DNA from: an uncultured Prevotella sp.
Lineage (GTDB): Bacteria; Bacteroidota; Bacteroidia; Bacteroidales; Bacteroidaceae
Direction of reading: 5' to 3'
NCBI GenBank assembly: GCA_900557255.1
Contig: USSA01000003.1
Span: 1-41,900 of the forward strand
DNA: 41,900 nt
The position numbers were made by a program, and so were the translations under genes. Shown here piece by piece: positions 5,785-13,646 of this stretch. Position 1 is the first letter of the stretch, and each line of letters starts with the position of its first letter. The notes under the pieces are model-generated. The model was not told the origin of the DNA, did no database searches, and worked only from the letters and a program-made list of their open reading frames with translations.

Positions 5785-6683
5785 TGCAGGACGTAACAAA
5801 AGATAGAGATAAATATATAGGCGGTTCTGATATAGCTGCTATTCTCGGAATTTCAAAATTCAAAACAAGATGGCAGCTACTCAAAGAGAAAGCCGGAATT
5901 GAATATTCGGACTTTACCGGCAATGCCTATACCGAATACGGAAACGTGATGGAAGATAAAATCCGTCAGTGTGTAAGCATCATCGAGAACACAGAGTTTG
6001 TGGAAGATAAAGTCATTGATGGGGATATGAGATACCACGCTGACGGTGTATCCCACGACACACAAACAGTACTGGAAATCAAAACAACATCTACGATTCA
6101 CGATGATGTAGACGAATATGATTACTACTTATGCCAGCTTCTTACCGGAATGGAAATGTACGGATATGAGAACGGAATTCTAGCAGTATACGAAAGACCG
6201 GAAGATTTCTCGGAAGTATTCGACAAGGGCAGAATGACGATGTACAAAGTCAAATTGAGTGATTATACCATGTGGCTTGAATACATCCATTCGGAAATTG
6301 ACCGGTTCCGTGATGACTGGGCGAGACTGAAAGAAAATCCATTTATGACAGAAGAAGAACTACAGCCAAAAGAAGTTGTAGACATCGCAACCAAGGTCAT
6401 CAATCTTGAAGCACAGCTGACACTGTTCAAGGAAATTGAAGCGGAACTGAAAGAAGCTAAGGCAGAACTGAAAAAGAACATGGAAAAATACCATGTTAAA
6501 AAGTGGGAGACACCAAGCGGAATAAAAATTACTCTTGTTCCGGATGGAGAACCGACCACTAAAAGAGAATTTAATGCAAAGCAATTCAAGGAAGATAACC
6601 CGGAACTGTATGACAAGTATTGCGATGAAGTAACGAAGAAAGGCAAAGCGGGATATGTGAGAATCACAACCCCAGGTAAATAA
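5784..6683 (+). CDS. YqaJ-family recombination exonuclease
   Basis: This 299-aa PD-(D/E)XK nuclease of the YqaJ/lambda-exonuclease type shows YIGGSDIAAILG at the N-terminus, YGNVMEDKIR, a catalytic core ADG...VLEIKTTST (E and K of the ExK motif about residues 97-99), and YYLCQLLTGM. The last 100 residues are a helical extension with a long KAELKEAKAELKK coiled coil. It resects dsDNA 5' to 3' and partners with the upstream annealing protein. Confidence 0.93.
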   Translation: MQDVTKDRDKYIGGSDIAAILGISKFKTRWQLLKEKAGIEYSDFTGNAYTEYGNVMEDKIRQCVSIIENTEFVEDKVIDGDMRYHADGVSHDTQTVLEIKTTSTIHDDVDEYDYYLCQLLTGMEMYGYENGILAVYERPEDFSEVFDKGRMTMYKVKLSDYTMWLEYIHSEIDRFRDDWARLKENPFMTEEELQPKEVVDIATKVINLEAQLTLFKEIEAELKEAKAELKKNMEKYHVKKWETPSGIKITLVPDGEPTTKREFNAKQFKEDNPELYDKYCDEVTKKGKAGYVRITTPGK

Positions 6684-6684
6684 C

Positions 6685-7029
6685 ATGAGCATGAAAGAGC
6701 ATACACAGATTGACCGCTGGACCTATAAGCGAGTGCGTGAACGTGATGGTGGGTGCTGCATCCTATGCGGCAGACCTTGGTATCTGCAATGCGCTCACTA
6801 TATCGGCAGAGCGCAAGGCGGTAAAGGCATCCCACAAAATCTCGTCATGTTATGTGCTAAGTGTCATCAAGACTATGACAATGGAGCAATGAGAAATGAT
6901 TATGGGATGGCTATTAGAGATTATCTCAAAAGCTGGTATCCGAACTGGAATGAAGCAGATCTAGTATATGACAAGTACGAATGGTTAAAGGTGGCGCAAG
7001 ATGAAGCTGAAAGCGAAACCACGGATTGA
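6685..7029 (+). CDS. HNH-type nuclease, recombination module
   Basis: This 114-aa protein has the zinc-bound HNH core C25-x2-C28, AHYI (H38), N52 and C57-x2-C60-H61, as in NinG/HNH-like recombination nucleases. RDG-CCILCGRPW is typical of phage proteins next to ninB. It overlaps the next gene by 29 bp. It is likely a structure-specific or nicking endonuclease used with the annealing pathway. Confidence 0.85.
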   Translation: MSMKEHTQIDRWTYKRVRERDGGCCILCGRPWYLQCAHYIGRAQGGKGIPQNLVMLCAKCHQDYDNGAMRNDYGMAIRDYLKSWYPNWNEADLVYDKYEWLKVAQDEAESETTD

Positions 7030-7555
7030 ACTACTATACAAACAAGATAATATCATAATTCCTTGTTGTAAGGGTCAAATTCGAGTTCTAAACGAGTTTT
7101 TAGCCAGTGTCGGAGAAATAGACACTGGCAAGGAATATACCGTTAAAATCGAGCCTGTGAAGCGGAAAAGAAGCCTTGACGCGAATGCATATTGTTGGAA
7201 ACTCTTAGGAGCGTTGGCAATGGAGCTGAGTAAGGAAAGTCCAACAAAAAAAGAAGATCTTTACATGAAGTACGTCAGAGATTACGGAATATATGAGATC
7301 GTACCGATTCGGGAAGATGCAGCCGACAGATGGATTAAAAACTGGGAGCAAAAAGGGCTTGGCTGGGTATGCGAAAGACTAGGCAAATCCAAGCTTCCGA
7401 ATTATGAAAATATTGTCTGTTACTTCGGCAGTAGCACCTATGACAGTAAAGAAATGTCAAGACTGCTCGATGCAATAATTGAAGATTGCAAAGCACAAGG
7501 AATCGAAACAATGACACCAAACGAAATCGAAAGGTTAAAGCAAACATGGCACTAA
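7001..7555 (+). CDS. NinB-like recombination protein
   Basis: This 184-aa protein contains the NinB signature KRSLDANAYCWKLLGALA, then YMKYVRDYGIYEI and a C-terminal DAIIEDCKAQGIETMTPNE helix. Lambda NinB (Orf) binds SSB and ssDNA and helps recombination mediators. The ATG has AAAGGTGG upstream. It sits directly after the HNH gene, matching the lambda ninB-ninG arrangement in reverse. Confidence 0.88.
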   Translation: MKLKAKPRIELLYKQDNIIIPCCKGQIRVLNEFLASVGEIDTGKEYTVKIEPVKRKRSLDANAYCWKLLGALAMELSKESPTKKEDLYMKYVRDYGIYEIVPIREDAADRWIKNWEQKGLGWVCERLGKSKLPNYENIVCYFGSSTYDSKEMSRLLDAIIEDCKAQGIETMTPNEIERLKQTWH

Positions 7556-7752
7556 TAGACAAGGATTACTGCAAAGGCTGTAAATACTTTAAGGGATGGC
7601 AAGCATCGACTTTGAAACATTGTGATTATATTAGTATCACAGGCAAGCCAAGACCATGCCCGGCAGGAATAGGCTGCACCGCTAAATGCGAAGCGAAACC
7701 GGATAGACAAGTTATACATTTTGCAAAGAAGAAAAAGAAAGAGGGTGGTTGA
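7546..7752 (+). CDS. Small Cys-rich protein, 68 aa
   Basis: The start at ATG 7546 overlaps the ninB-like stop. Cysteines fall as C-x2-C (CKGC), C (KHC), PCPAGIGC and KC, a possible zinc site. The tail is strongly basic (KKKKKEGG). Probably a nucleic-acid-binding accessory; no family is recognised. Confidence 0.6.
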   Translation: MALIDKDYCKGCKYFKGWQASTLKHCDYISITGKPRPCPAGIGCTAKCEAKPDRQVIHFAKKKKKEGG

Positions 7753-8593
7753 TATAGGATTTATAACAATCGACCGAAAACTTTTCACTCATTGGCTGTG
7801 GGATGACAAGCCCTACAGCAAAGGTCAAGCATGGATAGACCTAATACAACTTGCGAATTACGAAGATAAACAAAGGCTCTACCACAATGACATAGTCACT
7901 GTGACGAGAGGTACGATAGAGACAACAGTCTTGAGTCTTTCCTCACGATGGGAATGGTCCTGGCATAAGGTTGATAATTTTATAAAACTGCTTGAGAAGC
8001 AAAAAATGATAACAACCAAAAAAGCCGATAGGGTGGTTTTCATCACAATCGTAAATTATGACAAGTACCAAATGACCGCGAAATCAGATGCGACAAAAAG
8101 TGCGACATCGGAGCGAACTGAAAGCGAGTCAGAAAACGTTGAAATATCAACGAACAATAAACCGATTGTTAAAGATATGAACAATCAAAAAGCGAACAAA
8201 AAGCGAGATGGATGCGAACAAAAAGCGAATATACCAATAAAGGAAAAAAAAGAAATAAATAAAATAAACCAAAAACGCGCGCGCACGCGCGAGGGTGCAG
8301 ATACTGATTGGTTCTTTAAGCAAGTTTCGCCAGAGCTAGAAGATGCCGTTGTGAAATGGCTTGCCTATAAGCAAGAAAGACGGCAAGCATATCAGCCAAC
8401 AGGCTTGAATACTTTGCTTAAACGAATTCTTGAACGTTCTAGGCAGTACGGAGATGCAGCAGTAATTGAGCTGATAGAGGATTCCATAGCTAACCGGTAT
8501 CAAGGCATTATTTGGGATAAAATCAAAGCACCTAAACGAACTGGTTCGCTTGATGCAAGCATCGAAATGATGAAAGGGTGGTTGAATGAATAA
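7745..8593 (+). CDS. Replication initiator / DnaD-like replisome organiser
   Basis: From the GTG at 7745 the product is 282 aa. The N-terminus (DIGFITIDRKLFTHWLWDDKPYSKGQAWIDLIQLANY) and the winged helix (about 50-110: SSRWEWSWHKVDNFIKLLEKQKMI) are typical of phage replication-organiser proteins. A low-complexity Lys/Asn/Glu linker (about 115-185) leads to a C-terminal helical domain ending in RYQGIIWD, a DnaD-domain-like tail. It should open or mark the phage origin and recruit the helicase loader encoded next (8-bp overlap). Confidence 0.8.
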   Translation: MVDIGFITIDRKLFTHWLWDDKPYSKGQAWIDLIQLANYEDKQRLYHNDIVTVTRGTIETTVLSLSSRWEWSWHKVDNFIKLLEKQKMITTKKADRVVFITIVNYDKYQMTAKSDATKSATSERTESESENVEISTNNKPIVKDMNNQKANKKRDGCEQKANIPIKEKKEINKINQKRARTREGADTDWFFKQVSPELEDAVVKWLAYKQERRQAYQPTGLNTLLKRILERSRQYGDAAVIELIEDSIANRYQGIIWDKIKAPKRTGSLDASIEMMKGWLNE

Positions 8594-9146
8594 GGCAGAA
8601 TTTGCAACGCTGGCGGCAACGATGAAAGCTGCTTATCCGCATAGGAATTTCCTTGACAGTAGCCTTGCGATGGATGCATGGTACGATGCATTATCAGACT
8701 TGCCATGCGAAGTCGCAAATGCGGCAGTCAAAACGATGGTACTAACCGAAGAATTTCCGTCTATAGCAATTATTCGCAGAATTGCAGTAGATGTGCAAGG
8801 TACAGCCGATTATGACTGGTCAGACGGATGGAAACAGGTTAAAAAGGCTATCAGTGCATACGGCATGTATGACGAATCCGGAGCGCTGAAAAGCATGGAT
8901 GAAGCAACAAGGGAAGCAGTGAAAAAGCTTGGATGGCAGTCAATATGCCAAAGCCCGGCAGACAGCGAAGAAACGCTAAGGGCACAGTTCCGACAGGTAT
9001 ATGAACTAACCGCGAACAAGAAAAAAGAAGCTGCATATTTGCCGGAAAATCTACGGAATCAGATTGCCGGACTGAAAATGATTGGAGGACAAAATGACAT
9101 TAATCGAGCAAATAGCGAACCATTACGGATTGAAAGACCAATGTGA
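8586..9146 (+). CDS. Replicative helicase loader, G40P-loader-like
   Basis: This 186-aa protein has an N-terminal helical domain (KAAYPHRNFLDSSLAMDAWYDALSDLPCEVANAAV, then TEEFPSIAIIRRIA). It resembles the loader/inhibitor of the phage SPP1 G40P helicase. No phage helicase gene is present, so it probably loads the host DnaB-type helicase onto the origin. Confidence 0.75.
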   Translation: MNKAEFATLAATMKAAYPHRNFLDSSLAMDAWYDALSDLPCEVANAAVKTMVLTEEFPSIAIIRRIAVDVQGTADYDWSDGWKQVKKAISAYGMYDESGALKSMDEATREAVKKLGWQSICQSPADSEETLRAQFRQVYELTANKKKEAAYLPENLRNQIAGLKMIGGQNDINRANSEPLRIERPM

Positions 9147-9375
9147 TCAGACGATCGAGGAAATGGCAGAACTGACAGTAGCAATTCGGAAGTTTTGGAG
9201 ATATTCCGGATATGATGCCGATACGATAAATTCGCTAAAGGACAATATCGTGGAAGAAATCGCAGACGTTGGAATTATGCTTGATCAACTTCAAATTCTA
9301 TTCGATGTCGAGAAAGAAGTAAAGGTGGTCAGAGCCGAAAAATTATTAAGACAGAAAGAGAGAATGAAAGCATGA
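9094..9375 (+). CDS. MazG-like nucleotide pyrophosphohydrolase
   Basis: From ATG 9094 (GGAGG 5 bp upstream) the product is 93 aa, the size of a single MazG-type domain. The metal-binding motifs are EEMAEL and EEIADVGIMLDQL (ExxE and ExxD). MazG-like enzymes hydrolyse NTPs or dNTPs to monophosphates, and phages use them to shape nucleotide pools. The start lies inside the loader gene. Confidence 0.87.
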   Translation: MTLIEQIANHYGLKDQCDQTIEEMAELTVAIRKFWRYSGYDADTINSLKDNIVEEIADVGIMLDQLQILFDVEKEVKVVRAEKLLRQKERMKA

Positions 9376-9752
9376 ATGTAGTTGCATTAATTGGCAGAAC
9401 AACAAAAGACATTGAGTGTACATACACACCGCAGCAGATGGCAGTAGCAAGATTTACACTGGCGGTAGACGATGGATACGGAGAGAAGAAGAGAACAAAC
9501 TTTATCTCTTGCGTGGCATTTGGGAAAACCGCTGAAAACTGCCAACTTTACCTCAAAAAAGGCAAGAAAGCAGGTGTTCAAGGTCACATTCAGACTGGAA
9601 GTTATGAAAAGAAAGACGGAACAAAGGTATTCACAACAGATGTGATCGCTGACCGAGTAGAATTCCTTGAATGGAGCAAAGAAGATCACGGAGATATTGG
9701 AGCTGCTACACCAAGTGGATTCGCAGAACTGGACGAGGATATACCGTTCTAG
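9372..9752 (+). CDS. ssb: Single-stranded DNA-binding protein
   Basis: This 126-aa OB-fold protein has a standard SSB N-terminus (MNVVALIGRTTKDIECTYT), core FISCVAFGKTAENCQLYLKKG and a conserved acidic tail ending DEDIPF, the peptide that docks replication and recombination partners. The linker is short. The start overlaps the MazG-like stop by ATGA. Confidence 0.96.
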   Translation: MNVVALIGRTTKDIECTYTPQQMAVARFTLAVDDGYGEKKRTNFISCVAFGKTAENCQLYLKKGKKAGVQGHIQTGSYEKKDGTKVFTTDVIADRVEFLEWSKEDHGDIGAATPSGFAELDEDIPF

Positions 9753-9763
9753 GAGGGCGAAAA

Positions 9764-10093
9764 ATGAAAGAGTTGAGGAAATGCCCGGTATGCGGAGAAT
9801 TGTATATCGCAAAACGCAAAGATAAAATGACTTGTTCTCCGACCTGCAGCAAGCGTTACCGCAAAGAGGAATTCAAAGAAATTATGACAATACCCGCAAG
9901 GCAGAAATTTGATTTAAGAGTCGGAGATTTCATCTATGCGAAAGACCGCAATGCCGAAAGCACAAAGGACTATAAATTCAGAATAACAAGAATTTATGAC
10001 CATTTCTTTGAAGCTCAAAAGCTAAGTAGCGGACTTATACGAAGCTGGACGAAGGGAGCCTATACCGCCGGGGAAGTGAGGAAAGCTGAATGA
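9764..10093 (+). CDS. Zinc-finger protein, 109 aa
   Basis: The ATG at 9764 follows AGGAGGG. The N-terminus is a treble-clef-like finger (CPVCGELYIAKRKDKMTCSPTCSKRY). The rest (about 40-105) is a beta-rich domain (RVGDFIYAKDRN, FRITRIYDHFFEAQ). It is coupled to the resolvase gene. No specific role is recognised. Confidence 0.7.
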   Translation: MKELRKCPVCGELYIAKRKDKMTCSPTCSKRYRKEEFKEIMTIPARQKFDLRVGDFIYAKDRNAESTKDYKFRITRIYDHFFEAQKLSSGLIRSWTKGAYTAGEVRKAE

Positions 10094-10461
10094 CAAACAG
10101 TAAAGCTAAAGGAGCAAGGTTTGAGCGTGAGCTTGCCCGAAGATTAAGAGTATACGGCTTCGATGCCCGGAGAGGTCAGCAGTTTTGCGGAGCAAATGGG
10201 GACGCAGATGTAGTAGGACTGCCGGGCATCCATATTGAAGCAAAGCACCAAGAGAAGATGCATCTGTATGACTGGATGGAGCAAGCCGAAAGAGATGCAA
10301 GAGCGAATGAACTTCCGGCAGTGTTCCACAAGAAGAACGGAGCGGAAGTCTTGGTAACAATGACATTCGATGATTGGATGCAGTTATATATGGATAAGGG
10401 AAGATGCGTAGATATAAATTCAAGAAGAAGTACTCGCAAACACGCTGGGGATGCGTATTAA
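10090..10461 (+). CDS. Holliday junction resolvase-like PD-(D/E)XK nuclease
   Basis: This 123-aa protein has KGARFERELARRL (E12), the DADVVGLPG turn (D40) and IEAK (E50, K52), the catalytic set of Hjc/RusA-replacement type phage resolvases. The glycine-rich stretch GQQFCGANGDAD is also typical. It would cut branched recombination or replication intermediates before packaging. Confidence 0.85.
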   Translation: MTNSKAKGARFERELARRLRVYGFDARRGQQFCGANGDADVVGLPGIHIEAKHQEKMHLYDWMEQAERDARANELPAVFHKKNGAEVLVTMTFDDWMQLYMDKGRCVDINSRRSTRKHAGDAY

Positions 10462-10688
10462 CAAATGCCAATGTATATGCCGTTGATAGCGAGAGCGTAC
10501 CAGGGCTGTATTATGTGGCTGACAATTACCACATGGCGGTTATTCGCAATGAAGATGCTGCCATGTGGGAGATTGAAAAAACACCCATAGAAGCCGGAAG
10601 ATTTATTGAAGAAGTTAAAGAAGAAATACTGGAAATTTATGAAGATATTCAAAGTTTGAAATTAATGGAAGTAAGGTACGGAGAATGA
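10404..10688 (+). CDS. Hypothetical protein, 94 aa
   Basis: It overlaps the resolvase gene by 58 bp in another frame; AAGGG precedes the ATG. The N-terminus is basic and aromatic (RRYKFKKKYSQTRWG), followed by a beta-rich middle and an acidic C-terminal helix (EEVKEEILEIYEDIQ). The frame continues well beyond the overlap and ends in an ATGA junction, so the gene is credible. Function unknown. Confidence 0.6.
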   Translation: MRRYKFKKKYSQTRWGCVLTNANVYAVDSESVPGLYYVADNYHMAVIRNEDAAMWEIEKTPIEAGRFIEEVKEEILEIYEDIQSLKLMEVRYGE

Positions 10689-10987
10689 CACCAAGAAGAG
10701 ATCAATTATCCCCGAAGTCAGTGCTTGCCTGGTTAAGGCAAACCCGAAAGCTGATTGAACGAAGAGGAAATGACAAAACAGTAAAATTCCAAGTTCATTA
10801 TATGTTTAAGTACATTGAACAGCTAGTGGAATATCAAGACCCATTACCACCGCAGATAGACAGTGAGGATGGTTCACAATTTACATGCAGACGCTGTAAA
10901 AAGGCAATGCAGACGGATGAAGGCGGGGCAGAAGATTATATATTTTGTCCGCTGTGCGGTCAGAGATGGAAAGGAGAAAAGAAATGA
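10685..10987 (+). CDS. Zinc-ribbon protein, 100 aa
   Basis: An ATGA overlap joins it to the gene before. The N-terminal half is helical (SPKSVLAWLRQTRKLIERRGN). The C-terminus is a zinc ribbon (CRRCKKAM ... CPLCGQRW). Probably nucleic-acid or protein binding; no family is recognised. Confidence 0.65.
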   Translation: MTPRRDQLSPKSVLAWLRQTRKLIERRGNDKTVKFQVHYMFKYIEQLVEYQDPLPPQIDSEDGSQFTCRRCKKAMQTDEGGAEDYIFCPLCGQRWKGEKK

Positions 10988-11823
10988 AAATTAAAGGAAT
11001 GGATAAGGATATGAAATGCAGAGGATTTCAATTCGAAATCGGCAAGGAGTATAAGATAGAGCATGACGGAAAGCCGTTGGAATTGTGCAGTGATACTGTT
11101 TTTCATTACTGCGACAGCCTGCGAAAAGTACATGAACATTATTCTTGTAATGACAAGGAACTGAACAGATTCTTCGAAATCGAAGTTTTGGGGGAAGAAG
11201 TGACCGATGGTCAGAAATGCGGGAGCGACCATATTAAGATTGTTCGTGAGATAGTCGGAGAGGAACTGAAAGCAATGAAAGGCATGGTTAACGGGAACAC
11301 CGGAGTGTTCAACACCGGGGACTGTAACACCGGGCATGGGAACACCGGGGACAAGAACACCGGGGACAAGAACACCGGGGACAAGAACACCGGGGACAGG
11401 AACACCGGGTATGGGAACACCGGGGACAAGAACACCGGGGACTGGAACACCGGGGACAGGAACACCGGGTATGGGAACACGATAGATGGGTCTAACGGTG
11501 TATTTTGCACCGAGCCGGATATGAATATTAGAATATTCAATCGACCATCCGGAATGAGCCTGCAAGATTTCTACAGAAGCAAGTATTATGTGGCATTATG
11601 CAGTGCCCCGTTTGTGTTGACAGAATGGATTCTGTACACAGAAAAAGAGAAGAAAGCTGACCCAGAAAAAGAAATGATCGGAGGTTACCTGAAGGAATAC
11701 ACAATGCAAGAAGCATGGACTAATTGGTGGGAGAAAATGTCGGAAGAGAATAAGAAAATTGTGCAGGAAATTCCGAATTTTGATGCCGAAGTATTCAAGG
11801 AGATTACAGGAATTGAGGTGTAA
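10984..11823 (+). CDS. Pentapeptide-like NTG repeat protein
   Basis: From ATG 10984 the product is 279 aa. The N-terminal domain (1-100) has the KGFQFEIGKEYKIEHDGKP-type opening seen in phage proteins with this repeat. Residues about 103-167 are near-perfect NTGDK/NTGYG/NTGDR pentapeptides, which should fold as a right-handed beta-helix or stacked turns. The C-terminal region (about 180-279) includes a WTNWWEKMSEENKK helix. Pentapeptide stacks can mimic DNA, which makes an anti-host role possible but unproven. Confidence 0.75.
   Translation: MKIKGMDKDMKCRGFQFEIGKEYKIEHDGKPLELCSDTVFHYCDSLRKVHEHYSCNDKELNRFFEIEVLGEEVTDGQKCGSDHIKIVREIVGEELKAMKGMVNGNTGVFNTGDCNTGHGNTGDKNTGDKNTGDKNTGDRNTGYGNTGDKNTGDWNTGDRNTGYGNTIDGSNGVFCTEPDMNIRIFNRPSGMSLQDFYRSKYYVALCSAPFVLTEWILYTEKEKKADPEKEMIGGYLKEYTMQEAWTNWWEKMSEENKKIVQEIPNFDAEVFKEITGIEV
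11293..11485 (+). repeat. 15-bp in-frame tandem repeat
   Basis: About thirteen units of the type AACACCGGGGACAAG, some with TATGGG, follow head to tail within the NTG-repeat gene. The nucleotide repeat is much cleaner than amino-acid selection alone requires, which indicates recent slippage or recombination. Unit gain or loss keeps the frame. Confidence 0.9.
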
Positions 11824-11825
11824 TG

Positions 11826-11885
11826 ATGAAAAACTTCATTAAATGGGAAGATGAAGAACCATGGGAGGTGCAAGTAAATGACTAA
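11826..11885 (+). CDS. Possible 19-aa peptide
   Basis: This short frame (MKNFIKWEDEEPWEVQVND) fills the gap after the NTG-repeat gene. It overlaps the next start and contains the next gene's GGGAGGTG site. It may be a genuine coupling peptide or only a spacer. Confidence 0.25.
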   Translation: MKNFIKWEDEEPWEVQVND

Positions 11886-12282
11886 TTACGAAAAACACAG
11901 AGCAGAAATCGAGCCGATTACAAGAATGGGAAGAAAGGTTGCCGTTGAAAGAGCAACAAATATAATTTGTGCTTGCGGGGGCATGAGATGTGGCGACTGT
12001 TTATTTTATGCCTATTCTAATAAAAAAACTTGTGATGAACTTGCTCTGGCATGGGCTGCTGCCGAGTGCATCGAGCCGGAATTTGATTGGACAAAAGTTC
12101 CAATTGACACTCCGATTTTGGTAAAAGATTTAGAACGGAAAGAATGGTCACGCAGGTATTTTTCGCATTATGAGAACGGTAGAGTTTATGCCTTTGCCGG
12201 TGGACAAACATCATGGACTGCCTATGATGACTGGAAGAGCTGGAACTATGCAAAATTAGCGGAGGTAAACGATGGAATTTAA
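11878..12282 (+). CDS. Cys-rich hypothetical protein, 134 aa
   Basis: A GGGAGGTG site precedes the ATG. The N-terminal Cys cluster (CACGGMRCGDCLFY) and NKKTC resemble the cluster in the next gene (CAGVLCQNCPLY, LSCTC). Both end in EVNDG, so they look like duplicated genes. The C-terminal half here has the form WTKVPIDTPILVKDLE ... WSRRYFSHYENG, a small beta-rich domain common in phage proteins of unknown role. Confidence 0.7.
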   Translation: MTNYEKHRAEIEPITRMGRKVAVERATNIICACGGMRCGDCLFYAYSNKKTCDELALAWAAAECIEPEFDWTKVPIDTPILVKDLERKEWSRRYFSHYENGRVYAFAGGQTSWTAYDDWKSWNYAKLAEVNDGI

Positions 12283-12634
12283 TTATTTAGTTGAAAAAAC
12301 AAGAATGTTAAATAGTTTGGGAAGAACTTATGGAAAGTGTGCTGGTGTACTTTGTCAAAATTGTCCATTATATTTACAAAATAAATTAAGCTGCACTTGC
12401 TATGACTTTGAAGCGGAACACCCTGTTGAAGCTACCGAAATCGTTCGAAAATGGGCTGAAGAACACCCGCGAAAAACTAGGAAAGATATTTTGTTTGAGA
12501 AATTCCCGAAAGCAGAAATTTGCAAAGACGGGTCTCCACGTTCTTGTTGTGTTGAACTTGGAATGATACCAGAAGAACAGTGCAACGAAAATTGCATGGA
12601 ATGTTGGAATACGGAGGTAAACGATGGATATTGA
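12272..12634 (+). CDS. Cys-rich hypothetical protein, paralogue-like, 120 aa
   Basis: The first 45 residues mirror the gene before (GRTYGKCAGVLCQNCPLYLQNKLSCTC). A second Cys cluster sits at the end (CCVEL, CNENCMECW). It overlaps its neighbours on both sides. Likely a zinc-binding accessory protein of unknown function. Confidence 0.7.
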   Translation: MEFNYLVEKTRMLNSLGRTYGKCAGVLCQNCPLYLQNKLSCTCYDFEAEHPVEATEIVRKWAEEHPRKTRKDILFEKFPKAEICKDGSPRSCCVELGMIPEEQCNENCMECWNTEVNDGY

Positions 12635-12773
12635 TTATTTAAAAACAGCATTATATGAACGTTTCCATGAGGATGAGACTGATATCACAATGGTTCCATT
12701 AGGAGAAGTTATCAAGTTTTGCGATGAATTATTGCGTATCGAAGATGAAGTAAAGGAGAGTGAAAAGGAATGA
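12624..12773 (+). CDS. Small acidic protein, 49 aa
   Basis: The ATG at 12624 follows ACGGAGGTAA, and the stop overlaps the next start by ATGA. The peptide is acidic and helical (YERFHEDETD, EVIKFCDELLRIEDEVKESEKE). No family is recognised, but the spacing and ribosome site support translation. Confidence 0.55.
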   Translation: MDIDYLKTALYERFHEDETDITMVPLGEVIKFCDELLRIEDEVKESEKE

Positions 12774-13138
12774 AACACATAGAGACGAGTGGATGGTGCA
12801 TCAGTGACAATGGCGAATGGTTCACTGATGGGTACTATAGCAGAGAAGAAGCCATTGAAGAAGTCAGAAAAGAATACGGATGTGGATATATCGGTAGAAA
12901 GGTTCATATAGAATTTGACAAACAGGATATTTTGATTCCGGATATCGAATATGAATTGGGCGAAAAATTACATGAAGAGGTTGGCGAAGTGTCTGAAAGT
13001 TGGGAAATTCCTAAAGACCTAATGAAAAAATTTGCCCGTAAATACGAAAAATTTGTCATTGATTTTATCAATGAAAACGACTTGCAACCGACTTGTTTCA
13101 AGGTGGTAGACATCGAGGAAGTAAAGGAGCGTGAGTAG
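12770..13138 (+). CDS. Hypothetical protein, 122 aa
   Basis: It opens with SGWCISDNGEWFTDGYYSREEAIEEVRKEYG, a motif seen in small phage proteins of unknown function. An acidic helical C-terminal half follows (ELGEKLHEEVGEVSESWEIP). No catalytic motif is visible. It is translationally coupled upstream. Confidence 0.65.
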   Translation: MKHIETSGWCISDNGEWFTDGYYSREEAIEEVRKEYGCGYIGRKVHIEFDKQDILIPDIEYELGEKLHEEVGEVSESWEIPKDLMKKFARKYEKFVIDFINENDLQPTCFKVVDIEEVKERE

Positions 13139-13140
13139 GA

Positions 13141-13383
13141 ATGATTGTTAAGATTAGCAATACAAGCAGCTGGGGAAAACTTAATTTACAAGATTTTCAA
13201 GGACTTTTGGATCCTTTCAATTTGAAAATTCATGATGAAAAGTGCGGACTTGCTTCTGCAACAATAGAAATTAATAGTTTGCAGGATATTGTCGATATAG
13301 CGAGCATAGAAGCAAAAGGAATTGTTGTAACAAAATCTGCGGAAGATGTATTCATTGAAATTTATGATGATTGGAGAGAGTAA
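13141..13383 (+). CDS. Hypothetical protein, 80 aa
   Basis: A short protein with alternating hydrophobic residues that suggest a small alpha/beta fold (LQDFQGLLDPFNLKIHDEK, IVVTKSAEDVFIEIYDDW). Its stop overlaps the next ATG. No family is recognised. Confidence 0.6.
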   Translation: MIVKISNTSSWGKLNLQDFQGLLDPFNLKIHDEKCGLASATIEINSLQDIVDIASIEAKGIVVTKSAEDVFIEIYDDWRE

Positions 13384-13643
13384 TGACAGAAGAAAAGATT
13401 TATGAATATAAAGGCAAGATATACTGTGAAGAAGATTTGTCAATGGAGCATGATAACTATGGTGGAGATCTGTATGATTTGTACTGGGAACTTAAAAAAG
13501 ATGGGAAAGCAAACGAAATTACAGAATATTACACATATGGTAGCGAGCTTTATTACGACAGCCCGGAAGAATTGATTGAGGAAGAATTCAGTAACCTAAG
13601 GTCAGCCATAAAATCGTTGCAAAGCGAAATGAGAAAGGAATAA
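13383..13643 (+). CDS. Hypothetical protein, 86 aa
   Basis: ATG 13383 overlaps the previous TAA (TAATG). The protein is acidic and Tyr-rich (EKIYEYKGKIYCEEDLS ... YYTYGSELYYDSPEE) with a helical tail. It lies immediately before the methyltransferase. Function unknown. Confidence 0.6.
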   Translation: MTEEKIYEYKGKIYCEEDLSMEHDNYGGDLYDLYWELKKDGKANEITEYYTYGSELYYDSPEELIEEEFSNLRSAIKSLQSEMRKE

Positions 13644-13646
13644 AGC

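Noticed and set aside
11293..11485. Tandem 15-bp repeats as a CRISPR array
   Set aside because: There are no spacers, units are contiguous, and the whole array is an open reading frame encoding pentapeptides.
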